Below the pieces are notes generated by a model, which was not told where the DNA came from, searched no databases, and saw nothing but the letters and a program-made list of their open reading frames with translations. A DNA stretch of 64,000 nucleotides from Buttiauxella izardii. GTDB lineage: Bacteria; Pseudomonadota; Gammaproteobacteria; Enterobacterales; Enterobacteriaceae. Position numbers and translations under genes: made by a program. This document shows positions 47,505-60,368 of the stretch, one piece after another (the stretch's first letter is position 1; the number at the start of each line of letters is the position of its first letter). The DNA is taken from NCBI RefSeq assembly GCF_003601925.1, contig NZ_QZWH01000006.1, positions 372,001 to 436,000 on the forward strand. The letters are read 5' to 3'.

Positions 47505-48218
47505 TTACCGTAGCGGGCGGCCGCCATCCACAGAATGTGTACGGCCAGTCACGTACTCACTATTTAATAGATATTCTACCAGCCCGATAATTTCTTGCTC
47601 GCCAGGTGCAATCTTCATTAGCGACTTATTTAACGCGGCTTTCCGGTATTCGGCGTCATCATTTTCATTAAACATAATCATCGCCGGAGCAATAGCATTC
47701 ACTTTGACTTCTGGAGCCAGCTTGCGGGCAAACGAACGGGTCATATTATCGAGCGCTGCTTTGCTGGCGGCATAGGCAATGTGCTTATCGCTGCCACGTT
47801 CCACAACGTAATCGGTAAAGTGAATGATGTCCGAGCCAGCATGACCGTGGCCGCGCAGCAACGGTTCAAGATATTGGTTCAGCAAATAAGGCGCGTTGAC
47901 GTGAATTTGCAACATGGCGGCCAGAGTATCGGCGGGGGGCGAGTCGGGGGATTCGGCAAGCCAGTCGCTGGCATTATGCACAATCGCGCGTAAGCCGTCG
48001 CAATGCTGCTTCACGTTATTGGCAAATTTTTCAATGCCTTCGTTTGTTGAGAAGTCGCCGAACAGGCAAATGGCTCCTGCCTGTTCAAGCTCAGCTACCG
48101 CCGGATAACGCGTGCGATAGCTGATAATCACCGGTTGTTGTTGGGCAAGGAAATGCCGTGCTAATGCGAGACCAATTCGTTTACCGGCCCCGGTAATCAA
48201 AACCGGACGTACCACCAT
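47505..48218 (-). CDS. folM: Dihydromonapterin reductase FolM
   Basis: 237 residues, short-chain dehydrogenase: NADPH-binding PVLITGAGKRIGLALARHFL, catalytic YAASKAALDNMTRSFARKL, and DGGRPLR end. FolM reduces dihydromonapterin to tetrahydromonapterin and, weakly, dihydrofolate. AGGAG is 6 bases before ATG 48218. It follows ydgI by 19 bp, so they are probably cotranscribed. Confidence 0.94.
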   Translation of the reverse strand: MVVRPVLITGAGKRIGLALARHFLAQQQPVIISYRTRYPAVAELEQAGAICLFGDFSTNEGIEKFANNVKQHCDGLRAIVHNASDWLAESPDSPPADTLAAMLQIHVNAPYLLNQYLEPLLRGHGHAGSDIIHFTDYVVERGSDKHIAYAASKAALDNMTRSFARKLAPEVKVNAIAPAMIMFNENDDAEYRKAALNKSLMKIAPGEQEIIGLVEYLLNSEYVTGRTHSVDGGRPLR

Positions 48219-48237
48219 CGACGACTCCTTTATATGT

Positions 48238-49620
48238 TTATTTCACCAACATCCACGTCGCAGGGAACGCCGCCACCAGTATCAGGAAAATCACCGACTT
48301 TTCCTTCAGATTCAGTTTGATGTCATGCGTATGCGTGCTGCGAGTATACATAAAGACTAATAAACCCGGCGCATAAAGTACCACTGAAAGCAGCAAATGC
48401 ATGGGGCCGGACGCATAAAGCAGCCATAAGCCATAAATACAGGCACCGAGGCCAATGGTTTTATGCAGTGGGCGAGTCGAGACTTTCAGCAAAAATGCAC
48501 CGACCAGGAAATAGGGCACCAGAATCATTTCTGAGGCGATGGTCAGCAGCGTATTGTAATCCGAACCTGTCAGCCAAATCAGCACTAGGCAAATTTGCAC
48601 ACTGATGTTGGTGAGCCACAGCGATGCCGACGGCGCGTTATTTTTGTTCTGACGAGCAAAGATTTTCGGGAAGGCTTTGTGCGTGGCGGCCAAAAATGGC
48701 ACTTCGGCAGCCATAATCGTCCAGCTTAGATAAGCGCCGCACACCGAAACAATTAACCCGGCGGCGATAATCACTTCGCCCCACGGCCCCATCATTTCGA
48801 CCATCAAACCTGCCATCGACGGGTTACGGATTCCGGCCAGTTCCGGGCGGGCAATCACGCCAAGCGACAGCAAAGTCACCAGCAGATAAACGCCCAATGC
48901 GGCAATCACCGCCAACAAAGTGGCGCGACCCACATCATTTTTATTACGCGCACGAGCCGAAACAACGACCGCACCTTCTACACCGATGAATACCCACAGA
49001 GTAATCAGCATGGTGTTTTTGACCTGTTCCCAAACCGGAACACCGAGCGCGAGGCCGCTGAAATCAAGAGTAAAAGTGGAAAGTTTGAACGCCATCGCCG
49101 CGAGTACGACAAACAGGCCCAACGGCAATAATTTAGCAAGAGTGGCGACCAGGTTAATACTGGCTGCGGTTTGTACGCCGCGAAGAACGAGGAAATGCAC
49201 CATCCACAGCAAAACTGAGGCGCCAATAATCGATTGCCAGGTATTTCCGTCACCAAACAGGCGCAGCTCAGGCGTGTCGGTGAAGAAACTCAGCGCCGAG
49301 AAAACAATCACCAGATACGAAACGTTGGCGATCACCGCGCAAAGCCAATATCCCCAGGCCGAGAAGAAACCAATCAGCTCGCCGAATCCTTCGCGTGCAT
49401 AAGTAAAAATGCCGCCATCAAGATCGGGGCGCAGGCGTGTTAACACCACCATTGCCAGCGCCAGAAGCAAAATGCCCACACCGGTAATGGCCCAGCCAAT
49501 CAACAATGCTGCGGGACTCGCCACGCTCGCCATGTTTTGCGGTAGGCTGAATACGCCTGCGCCGAGCATTGAACTCAATACCAATGCCGTTAATGCGGCG
49601 AGGCCAAGCTTCTTTTCCAT
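48238..49620 (-). CDS. ydgI: Basic amino acid antiporter family protein YdgI
   Basis: 460 residues, the E. coli length; APC superfamily, arginine:ornithine-antiporter type, 12 helices. MEKKLGLAALTALVLSSMLG, AREGFGELIGFFSAWGYWLC and VFIGVEGAVVVSARARNKND are nearly identical to E. coli YdgI. Substrate not proved. First gene of ydgI-folM. Confidence 0.93.
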   Translation of the reverse strand: MEKKLGLAALTALVLSSMLGAGVFSLPQNMASVASPAALLIGWAITGVGILLLALAMVVLTRLRPDLDGGIFTYAREGFGELIGFFSAWGYWLCAVIANVSYLVIVFSALSFFTDTPELRLFGDGNTWQSIIGASVLLWMVHFLVLRGVQTAASINLVATLAKLLPLGLFVVLAAMAFKLSTFTLDFSGLALGVPVWEQVKNTMLITLWVFIGVEGAVVVSARARNKNDVGRATLLAVIAALGVYLLVTLLSLGVIARPELAGIRNPSMAGLMVEMMGPWGEVIIAAGLIVSVCGAYLSWTIMAAEVPFLAATHKAFPKIFARQNKNNAPSASLWLTNISVQICLVLIWLTGSDYNTLLTIASEMILVPYFLVGAFLLKVSTRPLHKTIGLGACIYGLWLLYASGPMHLLLSVVLYAPGLLVFMYTRSTHTHDIKLNLKEKSVIFLILVAAFPATWMLVK

Positions 49621-49763
49621 AGCAGTCCCATAAAATTCAAATTAAAACACAGAATAATTATTATGCTTTTGTGCATAAAAATGGTGGGTAACACCAAGGC
49701 GCGGAATTTTACGGAGTGTGAGAGCTGCTTGCAATGATGTGAGCCATAAAATGCTCTGCGAAA

Positions 49764-49789
49764 TAAAAAAAGGCCAGCGAGGCTGGCCT
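49764..49789 (-). terminator. Terminator of ydgH
   Basis: AGGCCAGC / GCTGGCCT with a GAG loop followed on the - strand by a seven-T run, 19 bp beyond the ydgH stop. Confidence 0.88.
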
Positions 49790-49807
49790 TTTCGGAGGAT
49801 GCTGAAC

Positions 49808-50752
49808 TTATTTGTACAAATCAGCGCTCACGGTCAGGTTGCCACCACGTTCTTCCCACTGACGGGTGATGTGGTAATACTTGGCACCTTTCTTAGCGGC
49901 ACGCTTCGCCACCTGATAAGAAACTTCTGTGCTGCTGCCGTAGTGACCCGTGAACTTCACGCTATCAAATGGAACCATCTGTGCTGCGGTGACTTTGTTC
50001 ACTTCTTCGATTTTGGTGCCATCCGGCAACGTTACAGTGTAACGTCCACCTTTAGTGGTTTGTGTTTCAAAGAAACGGCCAATATCAGAAGTTGGGGTGC
50101 TGGTTGTTGCTACACCTGGGATTTCAACAGCGGCTGCCGCAGCGCCACCGGCTGCCAGTGCAGCTTTACCCGCTTCGGAGTTCGCAGGGATCGCATCCGG
50201 GCTTTGCAGTACGCGTTTCTTAGCGTCTTTTTTATAGATGAAAGCGGTAATGCGCTGGTTGCCACCTGAGTTTGCGTCAATCTGGCGCACGATATAGAAC
50301 ATATCTGCACCTTTTTCTTTGGCCGCGCGGGTGATAGCCGCGTTCACGTCAGGCTGACTACGATAAAAACCCTGGACTGTCACGGTATCGAACGGCTCAA
50401 GAGCGTATGCTTGATCTTTAGGTAACTCAATCACGCCATTAATAACGCGGTTGGTGTTTTCCTCAGCCTTAGCTGCATCGGCATGATACACATCAGCCAC
50501 CACACGCCAGTTACCGCTGCTGCCGGTGTCGTTGGTGTCCTGAACATAGAAAGAGGCTGCGCCAATTTTATCTGCACGTTTGGAGACGGCATTGACCGCT
50601 TCGCCAATCGAGTTAAAACGGCCAGTGATGGTAATGCGATCAAATGGTTTAAGAGCAGCAGCTTGATCTGGAGTCAGTTCCGTTGCAGCCTGAGCGGACA
50701 GCGTAGTTAGGGAAATCAGTGCTGACGCCAGAAGGGTGTTCTTGAGCTTCAT
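49808..50752 (-). CDS. ydgH: YdgH, three-DUF1471 periplasmic protein
   Basis: 314 residues as in E. coli. Signal peptide MKLKNTLLASALISLTTLSA (cleavage AQA|AT), then three repeats of the DUF1471 (YhcN/BhsA) fold: about 30-100 (KPFDRITITGRFNSIGEAVN), 110-190 (LEPFDTVTVQGFYRSQPDVN) and 240-314 (VPFDSVKFTGHYGSSTEVSY), each with a following FYVQD- or YYHITRQ-type strand. Role in envelope stress is suggested by the family; no precise function. AAGGA precedes 50752; 38 further upstream in-frame codons are rejected. Confidence 0.93.
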   Translation of the reverse strand: MKLKNTLLASALISLTTLSAQAATELTPDQAAALKPFDRITITGRFNSIGEAVNAVSKRADKIGAASFYVQDTNDTGSSGNWRVVADVYHADAAKAEENTNRVINGVIELPKDQAYALEPFDTVTVQGFYRSQPDVNAAITRAAKEKGADMFYIVRQIDANSGGNQRITAFIYKKDAKKRVLQSPDAIPANSEAGKAALAAGGAAAAAVEIPGVATTSTPTSDIGRFFETQTTKGGRYTVTLPDGTKIEEVNKVTAAQMVPFDSVKFTGHYGSSTEVSYQVAKRAAKKGAKYYHITRQWEERGGNLTVSADLYK

Positions 50753-52802
<2,050 letters not shown>

Positions 52803-52809
52803 GGGGTAA

Positions 52810-54201
<1,392 letters not shown>

Positions 54202-54222
54202 TTTTTGCGAGCTGCATTCCAA

Positions 54223-54247
54223 AACCGCCTCTCGGGGCGGTTTTTTT
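54223..54247 (+). terminator. Terminator of pntAB
   Basis: AACCGCC / GGCGGTT stem, 6-nt loop, then a seven-T run. Confidence 0.9.
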
Positions 54248-54396
54248 ATGCCTGCTTATCATTCAGATGAATGCAATATTACTTTTAACTGACTGAATCT
54301 ATGGAAAAATAATGTAGATGAGAGAAGGGGCGAAGAGTAAAGTATCACCGGGTGCTGAAGCTGTTTGCTTCAATGCCAGTGGTGAAAAGCAGGCAG

Positions 54397-54447
54397 AAAA
54401 AAGCCCCGAGTTAGTTAAACCAACCCGAGGCCCTCTCATGCTAGACA
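54397..54447 (-). ncRNA. sok: Sok-type antisense RNA
   Basis: On the strand opposite the mok leader: promoter TTGCAA (54476-54481), 17 bp, TACTAT (54453-54458), a start near 54447, then GTCTAGCATGAG, an imperfect hairpin and CGGGGCTTTTTT ending near 54397. The body follows plasmid R1 Sok closely (TCTAG..., ...CCTCG...TTAA...ACT.CGGGGCT). It would pair with the mok ribosome-binding region and block mok-coupled hok translation. Confidence 0.78.
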
Positions 54448-54584
54448 CCATGATAGTAGCCTCTTCACTTTGTGTTTGCAACGCAGGAGGCGAAGATGTC
54501 GTCAAAGAACAGGTTGTTCAGCGTTATCGTTATCTGTTTGACAATTCTCATGATTATTTTTCTGGTGAAAGATTCACTGTGTGA
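54438..54584 (+). CDS. mok: Mok, regulatory reading frame over hok
   Basis: A 48-codon frame from ATG 54438 (MLDTMIVASSLCVCNAGGED ...) that overlaps hok by most of its length, in a different frame and starting 58 bp upstream. In hok/sok loci translation of mok is needed for hok translation and is the step Sok blocks. The frame is open further upstream to 54318, but the mok start is chosen by position relative to hok and Sok. Confidence 0.72.
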   Translation: MLDTMIVASSLCVCNAGGEDVVKEQVVQRYRYLFDNSHDYFSGERFTV

Positions 54585-54645
54585 ATTTCACTATCGAAAA
54601 GGAGGCATTGAGATGGCGGCATTTTTAGCTTGTCACAAGTCGTAA
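54496..54645 (+). CDS. hok: Hok/Gef family type I toxin
   Basis: 49 residues starting MSSKNRLFSVIVICLTILMI. One membrane helix (about 8-24), then the family marks: SLCE at 27-30, EMAAFLAC at 39-46. Hok proteins insert into the inner membrane and collapse the potential. GGAGG lies before the ATG. It is missed by common length cut-offs. It lies between the pntB terminator and uspE; the E. coli K-12 chromosome has hok genes at other places. The reading frame is intact, so it may be active; many chromosomal copies are not. Confidence 0.93.
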   Translation: MSSKNRLFSVIVICLTILMIIFLVKDSLCEFHYRKGGIEMAAFLACHKS

Positions 54646-54664
54646 TCGTGAAGTTTTGAGGTCA

Positions 54665-54691
54665 GTGGCGGGAAGGATAATTTCCCGCCAC
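54665..54691 (+). other. Hairpin downstream of hok
   Basis: Perfect 10-bp stem GTGGCGGGAA / TTCCCGCCAC, 19 bp past hok. In hok mRNAs a 3' foldback element keeps the full-length transcript silent; this may be its 3' structure. Confidence 0.45.
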
Positions 54692-54731
54692 ACATGAATG
54701 TCTGGTATGAGATTCAGCACGCCACCCAACA

Positions 54732-54767
54732 AAAAGCCCGTTCATTAATTTGAACGGGCTTTTCTTT
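54732..54767. terminator. Bidirectional terminator hok / uspE
   Basis: AAAAGCCCGTTCA / TGAACGGGCTTTT 13-bp stem with a 6-nt loop, T-rich on both sides. Confidence 0.85.
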
Positions 54768-54784
54768 ACCGATTGAGCGACAAA

Positions 54785-55735
54785 TCAATCGTCTTCTTCG
54801 TCATCCAGCTCTACAGGTGTTTGATACTCATCGGGTTTGATGACCAGCAAATCACAGCGCAAATGGTCGATAACTTGTTCGGCAGTATTGCCGAGGAATG
54901 CCGCAGAAAGCCCGGTTCGGCCTACAGTTCCGAGCACCACGATACCGGCTTGCAAATGCTCGGCGAGGTCAGGGATCACTTCTTCCGGCAACCCTTTCTC
55001 AACGTGAGTCATTTTCTCGTCAATACTGAATTTCTGACGCAACGCTTTCATCGCAACCAAATGCTGGCCGCGAATGGCATCGTTATAAACGCTTGGGTCA
55101 AAATCTGGCAGTTCGATGGCGATGTTAATCGGGGTAATTGGGTAAGCGCCAACGAGGTGGACTTCAGTGTGGTTAACATCGTCGGCCAGGCGAAGCGTCT
55201 CTTTAACCAGCTTTTCATTCAGCGCGTTATGGTACTCTTCTTCACTTGCGAGGTTAACGGCGACAACGGCTCGGCCACCTTCAGGCCATGGTTTTTCGTT
55301 AACCATCCATACCGGGCACGGGCATTTACGCAGCAGGTGCCAGTCCGTTGGAGTGAAAATAACCGCTTCCAGTTTGTCGTGCTGATGCGTCATTTTGAGC
55401 ACTAAATCGTGCCCGCCGCTAATCACTTCCTGAATAATCGCCTCGAACGGGCGGTTATGCCAAACCACTTTAATCTCAATCGGGACGCCCGAATCGATGT
55501 AATACTGGGCTTGTTCTTTAATCCAGGCCGCACGTTGGCTAATCACGCCTTTGCGCATAGCAGTACGTTCATCTGGTGACAGAAGGGTGGTCATTTCGTA
55601 GGAAAAATCATAGATAGGCAGAAAGGCTTTGATCCTGCCACCAATCCGTTGATGCAAATACACCGCGCGCCGCAGGGCGGGTTGATCGTCCTGATTAGGA
55701 TCTATTGCAACTAGCATGTTTTGATAGTTTGCCAT
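54785..55735 (-). CDS. uspE: Universal stress protein UspE
   Basis: 316 residues, two tandem Usp domains (about 1-150, 155-305). The second carries the nucleotide-binding-like [25 protein letters not shown]; the N-terminus is [19 protein letters not shown]. UspE in E. coli helps resistance to DNA damage and affects motility and aggregation. The C-terminus is acidic (DDEEDD). Next gene upstream is fnr, as in E. coli. Confidence 0.95.
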   Translation of the reverse strand: MANYQNMLVAIDPNQDDQPALRRAVYLHQRIGGRIKAFLPIYDFSYEMTTLLSPDERTAMRKGVISQRAAWIKEQAQYYIDSGVPIEIKVVWHNRPFEAIIQEVISGGHDLVLKMTHQHDKLEAVIFTPTDWHLLRKCPCPVWMVNEKPWPEGGRAVVAVNLASEEEYHNALNEKLVKETLRLADDVNHTEVHLVGAYPITPINIAIELPDFDPSVYNDAIRGQHLVAMKALRQKFSIDEKMTHVEKGLPEEVIPDLAEHLQAGIVVLGTVGRTGLSAAFLGNTAEQVIDHLRCDLLVIKPDEYQTPVELDDEEDD

Positions 55736-55871
55736 ACAGGTCTCCTTACAACTGCTTAACCACAGTCTGTTTAGTAAGATTAACCCATATGTGCTGAATG
55801 AAACAGGTGATAAGCCATTGCCGGATCAATAAATGAATAAAATTTAGCGATCCGGCTTTGGTCAGTATGAA

Positions 55872-56624
55872 TCAGGCGACGTTACGCGATTGACCGGCAA
55901 GCTGTGCCAGAATATCGATATTTTCGATAGTAATGTACTTACCTTTCACCGCCAGCATGCCACTTTTCTGGAAACGGCCCAGCAAACGGCTGATAGTCTC
56001 GACAGTCAGACCCAGATAGTTACCGATATCGCCACGGGTCATGGTCAGGCGGAACTCGCGAGGCGAGAAACCGCGCTGCGCAAAGCGGCGTGAAAGATTA
56101 TAGATAAACGCGGCCAGACGCTCTTCTGCATTCTTTTTGGAAAGCAGCAGAATCATATCCTGATCGCCCTTAATTTCGCCGCTCATCAAACGCATCATCT
56201 GCTGGCGCAGGTTAGGCATTTTCCCGGACAAATCATCAAGCGTTTCGAATGGGATTTCGCAGACCATGGATGTTTCCAGCGCTTGCGCGAAACTTGGGTG
56301 CATCCCGGTGCCGATAGCATCAAAGCCCACCAAATCACCCGCTAAATGGAAACCGGTAATTTGCTCATCACCTTGCTCGGTAATGGTGTAGCTTTTAATG
56401 GTCCCTGAACGGATAGCGTACAGCGACTTCAGCTCATCACCTGCCTTAAACAGGGTTTGTCCCTTCTGAATAGGCTTTTTACGCTCGATAATATTATCAA
56501 GCTGATCAAGCTCATGCTCGTTGAGCGTGAAGGGGATGCATAACTGGCTGATGCTGCAATCCTGGCAATGGATTGCACAGCCGCCAGACTGAATGCGTCG
56601 AATAATTCGCTTTTCAGGGATCAT
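55872..56624 (-). CDS. fnr: Oxygen-sensing regulator FNR
   Basis: 250 residues, nearly identical to E. coli FNR. The cluster cysteines are Cys20, Cys23, Cys29 in [12 protein letters not shown] and Cys122 in [13 protein letters not shown]-fold N-domain, a dimerisation helix, and the helix-turn-helix [20 protein letters not shown] with the TTGAT-reading residues E..SR. Global switch to anaerobic respiration; likely controls ynfFGH-dmsD here. Confidence 0.98.
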   Translation of the reverse strand: MIPEKRIIRRIQSGGCAIHCQDCSISQLCIPFTLNEHELDQLDNIIERKKPIQKGQTLFKAGDELKSLYAIRSGTIKSYTITEQGDEQITGFHLAGDLVGFDAIGTGMHPSFAQALETSMVCEIPFETLDDLSGKMPNLRQQMMRLMSGEIKGDQDMILLLSKKNAEERLAAFIYNLSRRFAQRGFSPREFRLTMTRGDIGNYLGLTVETISRLLGRFQKSGMLAVKGKYITIENIDILAQLAGQSRNVA

Positions 56625-56641
56625 AGATATGCTCGGCGTTA

Positions 56642-56655
56642 TTGATATTGGTCAA
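56642..56655. promoter_or_regulatory. FNR autoregulatory site
   Basis: TTGATATTGGTCAA matches the FNR consensus at 9 of 10 bases, 18 bp before the fnr start codon, where binding would repress fnr as in E. coli. Confidence 0.8.
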
Positions 56656-56820
56656 TTTTAACATCTTTTTCTTGAGCACGTAAGTATGATGAATGCCCAT
56701 TCAGAATTTAACAATCAATAAAGCCAGGGTTATAGAGCTATCCTATTGAAATTATTGGAACTATATATTAATGCGTATTATTCTTTGAAGAATTAAGAAC
56801 AATATTCTGCAGTCATGCTT

Positions 56821-57336
56821 CTACAACAGCAAATATCCTTCATGGCGCAATAACCATTCTTTACGACTCACGCCACCTGCATAACCCGTCATCGTGCCAT
56901 TACGGCCAATCACGCGATGGCATGGAACCACCACGCTCACCGGGTTTGAACCATTTGCTGCACCGACTGCACGAGCCGCGCCCGGCCTGCCTAGTTGGTC
57001 CGCTAATTGCCCGTAATGCATGACTTGCCCGCAAGGGATGGTGCGCAACGTTTGCCACACTTCTCGCTGAAATGCCGTTCCCGCCGTCGCCGTCGGGAGC
57101 GTTTCAATCACCGCTAAATCACCCTCAAAATAATCGCGCAGCTTGTCGCTTAACCCATCCGGATTCGCACAAGCCACGCGCTGATAGCCGCTGACACCGT
57201 AATGAAGACCGAGCAATTGCACCATTCTGTCGCTATGTTCTTCCCATTCCACCGCTCGCAAATGGTACTGCTCGTCGCAAATGACCCACAGCGGCCCTAA
57301 TGGTGTAACGATCTTATCTTCCAGCAATGTCAGCAT
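56821..57336 (-). CDS. ogt: O6-alkylguanine-DNA alkyltransferase Ogt
   Basis: 171 residues, E. coli length. The acceptor cysteine is in [30 protein letters not shown] and [13 protein letters not shown] complete the active site. It takes alkyl groups from O6-guanine and O4-thymine irreversibly. Start at 57336 ([10 protein letters not shown]) with GGAG 10 bases upstream. Gap of 20 bp to abgT; perhaps read through from it. Confidence 0.96.
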   Translation of the reverse strand: MLTLLEDKIVTPLGPLWVICDEQYHLRAVEWEEHSDRMVQLLGLHYGVSGYQRVACANPDGLSDKLRDYFEGDLAVIETLPTATAGTAFQREVWQTLRTIPCGQVMHYGQLADQLGRPGAARAVGAANGSNPVSVVVPCHRVIGRNGTMTGYAGGVSRKEWLLRHEGYLLL

Positions 57337-57356
57337 TGATTGTTCGCTCCGGTTAA

Positions 57357-58880
57357 TTAGAGATGCGGGTAAACTCCCGGCCCAATGGGCAAGCCAACAA
57401 GATACCACGCCACCAATAGCAGCAACCAGACACCCAAAAAGATGAGGGGGTAAGGTAATACTAAAGAGTAATAAGTCCCTAATTTGGCATCGGGTTTATA
57501 GCGTTGTAGGAAGCCTAAGAATAATGGAATAAACGGCGAAACCGGCGCCAGCGGGATAACGGAAGAATCCGCCACGCGGAACAGGATTTGTGCGAACGCC
57601 GGATGGAAACCCAGCAGCATAAACATCGGCACGAAAATCGGTGCCAGAATCGACCAGATTGCCGAACCGCTGGCGATAAACATGCACAGGAATGACGAGA
57701 GCAACGCCAGGCCCAGAAACGCCGGAATACCGTTTAGCCCGGATCCCTCCAGCACGTCGGTCAGCCCGACCGCCATAAACTTGCCCATATTGCTCCAGTT
57801 GAACATCGCTACAAATTGCGCCAACGGGAACACCATCACGATAAAACCGGCCATCTCTTTCATCGGCTCAATCATGAGCTGCGGCAAATCAGCCTGTTTA
57901 CGGATTTTTCCGGTCGCAATACCATAGGCCAGAGAGATGACGAAGAAGAACAGAATAATCAGCGGCACAATTCCGCTAATAAATGGCGACGGGATAATCG
58001 TGCCTTTCACCGGGTCACGCAGCAGGCTGTTTTCCGGGATTAAAAGCAGGGCGATAACCGCAATAAACAGCAGCGACACAATCCCGGTAACGCGCAATCC
58101 AAAGCGTTGAACATCATCCAACTGTTGCAATTTTTCTTTGTTTTCGCCTTGCCACGTTCCCAGGCGCGGCTCGACGATTTTATCGGTAATCAGGCCACCG
58201 ACAATCGACAGCACAATCACCGAGGTCGCCATAAAATACCAGTTATCAATCACGCTAACGTGCATCGCGGGATCGATAGTGTGCGCCGCTTCGGTGCTGA
58301 TACCCGAAAGCAGAACATCGGTCGTCACAATCAGTAAATTCGCGGTAAACCCACAGCCCACCCCCGCAATCGCCGCCAGCAAACCGGCAACCGGATGGCG
58401 GCCCACGGCCAGGAAAATCAGGGCCCCCATCGGCGGCATAATCACCAGTGCCGCATCCGAAGAAATATGGCTGAAGAAGGCGATAAACAGCACCATATAA
58501 CTGGCATAACGAGCACTTACGTGGGACGCCATTTTCACCATCAAACTCGGTAGCAACCCCACGCGTTCCGCCAGACCCGCACCTAAAACCAGCGCCAGAA
58601 TTGCCCCTAACGGCGCAAACCCACTGAAGTTCTTAATCACGTTTGGCAAAAACCAGTGCACACCCTCGGCGCTCAACAAGTTTTTGACCTGCACCAGGCT
58701 CCCGTCAGCGGGGTTACGAACACTGACGTTGAACGCAGAAAGCACGGCGGTACTCACGGATAAAACAACAATCAAATAAACAAACAGCAAAAATGGATGG
58801 GGCACTTTATTGCCAATTTTCTCGACAAGGCCATACAGCTTGCCAGAGCCGGAGTGCGTGGGTATGGAGGACATACTCAT
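57357..58880 (-). CDS. abgT: p-Aminobenzoyl-glutamate importer AbgT
   Basis: 507 residues, AbgT family, about 12 helices with two re-entrant hairpins. MSMSSIP and [20 protein letters not shown] at the start; [20 protein letters not shown] and [20 protein letters not shown] are conserved. It imports p-aminobenzoyl-glutamate, a folate breakdown product. 42 bp past abgB. Confidence 0.95.
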   Translation of the reverse strand: MSMSSIPTHSGSGKLYGLVEKIGNKVPHPFLLFVYLIVVLSVSTAVLSAFNVSVRNPADGSLVQVKNLLSAEGVHWFLPNVIKNFSGFAPLGAILALVLGAGLAERVGLLPSLMVKMASHVSARYASYMVLFIAFFSHISSDAALVIMPPMGALIFLAVGRHPVAGLLAAIAGVGCGFTANLLIVTTDVLLSGISTEAAHTIDPAMHVSVIDNWYFMATSVIVLSIVGGLITDKIVEPRLGTWQGENKEKLQQLDDVQRFGLRVTGIVSLLFIAVIALLLIPENSLLRDPVKGTIIPSPFISGIVPLIILFFFVISLAYGIATGKIRKQADLPQLMIEPMKEMAGFIVMVFPLAQFVAMFNWSNMGKFMAVGLTDVLEGSGLNGIPAFLGLALLSSFLCMFIASGSAIWSILAPIFVPMFMLLGFHPAFAQILFRVADSSVIPLAPVSPFIPLFLGFLQRYKPDAKLGTYYSLVLPYPLIFLGVWLLLLVAWYLVGLPIGPGVYPHL

Positions 58881-58922
58881 GGGCTTACCTCGGGTGAAGT
58901 TGCGATATTGTGTTTTATATAA

Positions 58923-60368
58923 TTATTTTAAAGGTGACGGTGTCACGCCTTCTGGGATCGGACACTGATAAGGGCGCTCGGCGAGTTGTGCGTGCAACTC
59001 GCTTTGGCAGGCTTTCAGCGTCTGTGGATTTATAAACAATTGCAGAGCCGTTGCGGCCATCACTTTGCCCGCATGTAACATCCCTTTATGGGCAATCGAC
59101 GTGCGTCCCTGACTCACTAATTGCCAGGTGTGCAGCGGGGTGCCGACGGTAAAGCACGGGCTAAAGCATTGTGCGACGGGCACCTTCCAACTCACATCAC
59201 CGACATCCGTAGAACCCGGCAAAATTTTGTCATTTGGGGCATAGGGCGCAATTTCGTTAATCAACAACGTTTCACGATGGCGACGAGCAAAGGCTTTTCC
59301 CTCTTCATTGGAGGTATTAGCAATATTATTTAAGCTGTTTTGCAGGTCATTTTCGGTCAACGTCGCGCGAATTTGTTTGGCGAATGCCAGTTCTTCTTCG
59401 CTCCATTGTGGCAAGCCCAGTGCTTGTAAAGCCTCGTACATCACGCTTTCAAGCTGGCGGTTGGGCAGATAATTGGAACAGGCTTTATCAAAACGCACTT
59501 TCACCGAGGTTTCGGTCATCAGCGCGGCACCCTCGGCGATTTTATTGATGCGCTCATAAATATGCTGCGCCTGAGCCATTTCCGGGGCGCGAATCAAATA
59601 CAACACTTCGGCCTGCGCCTGCACCACATTTGGCGAAATCCCGCCGGTGTTGGTGATGGCATAATGCACGCGAGCTTTTTCGATGATGTGCTCGTTGAGG
59701 AAGTTCGTCCCGGTGGTCATCAGCGTTACCGCATCTAATGCGCTACGCCCGAGATGCGGAGAATTTGCGGCATGTGCCGCAATTCCGTGAAAGCGATACG
59801 CCACCTGAATGTTCGCCAGTGAACTGGTGCTGAACATCCCGGCATAGGCTTCCGGGTGCCAGGTTACGGAGGCGTCAACATCGTCAAATAACCCTTCGCG
59901 TACCATAAACGTTTTGCCGGAACCGCCTTCCTCGCCAGGGCAGCCGTAAAATCGTACCGTTCCGCCAGCGCCGTATTGTTCAAGCCAGTTCTTCACCGCT
60001 ACCGCGCCTGCAAAGGCCGCCGTACCCAGCAAATTGTGACCGCAGCCGTGGCCGTTCGCATCTTCAACCAACGGGTTGGGCGAGGCTTCGCCCGAACACT
60101 GACTTAATCCCGCCAGCGCGTCGTATTCGCCGAGCAGGGCGATAACCGGTTTACCGGAACCAAAACTTGCCACAAATGCGGTTTCGATATTCCCTGCGTT
60201 ACGCTCGACGCTAAAACCTTCGGCTTCCAGCGCGCAGGCCAGGCGTTCAGCCGACCAGTGCTCTTCAAAACGAGTTTCCGGGTGATCCCAGATATCATCG
60301 GCAATCGCGGTAAACTCGCCACGTTTTGCTTCAATCGCATCATCGACAAACTGATAAATCGAACTCAT
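58923..60368 (-). CDS. abgB: p-Aminobenzoyl-glutamate hydrolase subunit B AbgB
   Basis: 481 residues, M20 peptidase family. Metal-binding stretches [35 protein letters not shown] and VTWHPEAY are present, with the dimerisation lid insert. Pairs with AbgA to hydrolyse p-aminobenzoyl-glutamate to p-aminobenzoate and glutamate. Its start overlaps the abgA stop (TGATG) behind GAGGT; six upstream in-frame codons lie within abgA. Confidence 0.95.
   Translation of the reverse strand: MSSIYQFVDDAIEAKRGEFTAIADDIWDHPETRFEEHWSAERLACALEAEGFSVERNAGNIETAFVASFGSGKPVIALLGEYDALAGLSQCSGEASPNPLVEDANGHGCGHNLLGTAAFAGAVAVKNWLEQYGAGGTVRFYGCPGEEGGSGKTFMVREGLFDDVDASVTWHPEAYAGMFSTSSLANIQVAYRFHGIAAHAANSPHLGRSALDAVTLMTTGTNFLNEHIIEKARVHYAITNTGGISPNVVQAQAEVLYLIRAPEMAQAQHIYERINKIAEGAALMTETSVKVRFDKACSNYLPNRQLESVMYEALQALGLPQWSEEELAFAKQIRATLTENDLQNSLNNIANTSNEEGKAFARRHRETLLINEIAPYAPNDKILPGSTDVGDVSWKVPVAQCFSPCFTVGTPLHTWQLVSQGRTSIAHKGMLHAGKVMAATALQLFINPQTLKACQSELHAQLAERPYQCPIPEGVTPSPLK

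Noticed and set aside
54318-54437. Upstream part of the frame that contains mok
   Set aside because: The first 40 codons lie in the untranslated hok leader; translation is expected to start at 54438.
54773-55405. 210-codon ORF antisense to uspE
   Set aside because: Shadow of uspE; begins in the shared terminator and has no family features.
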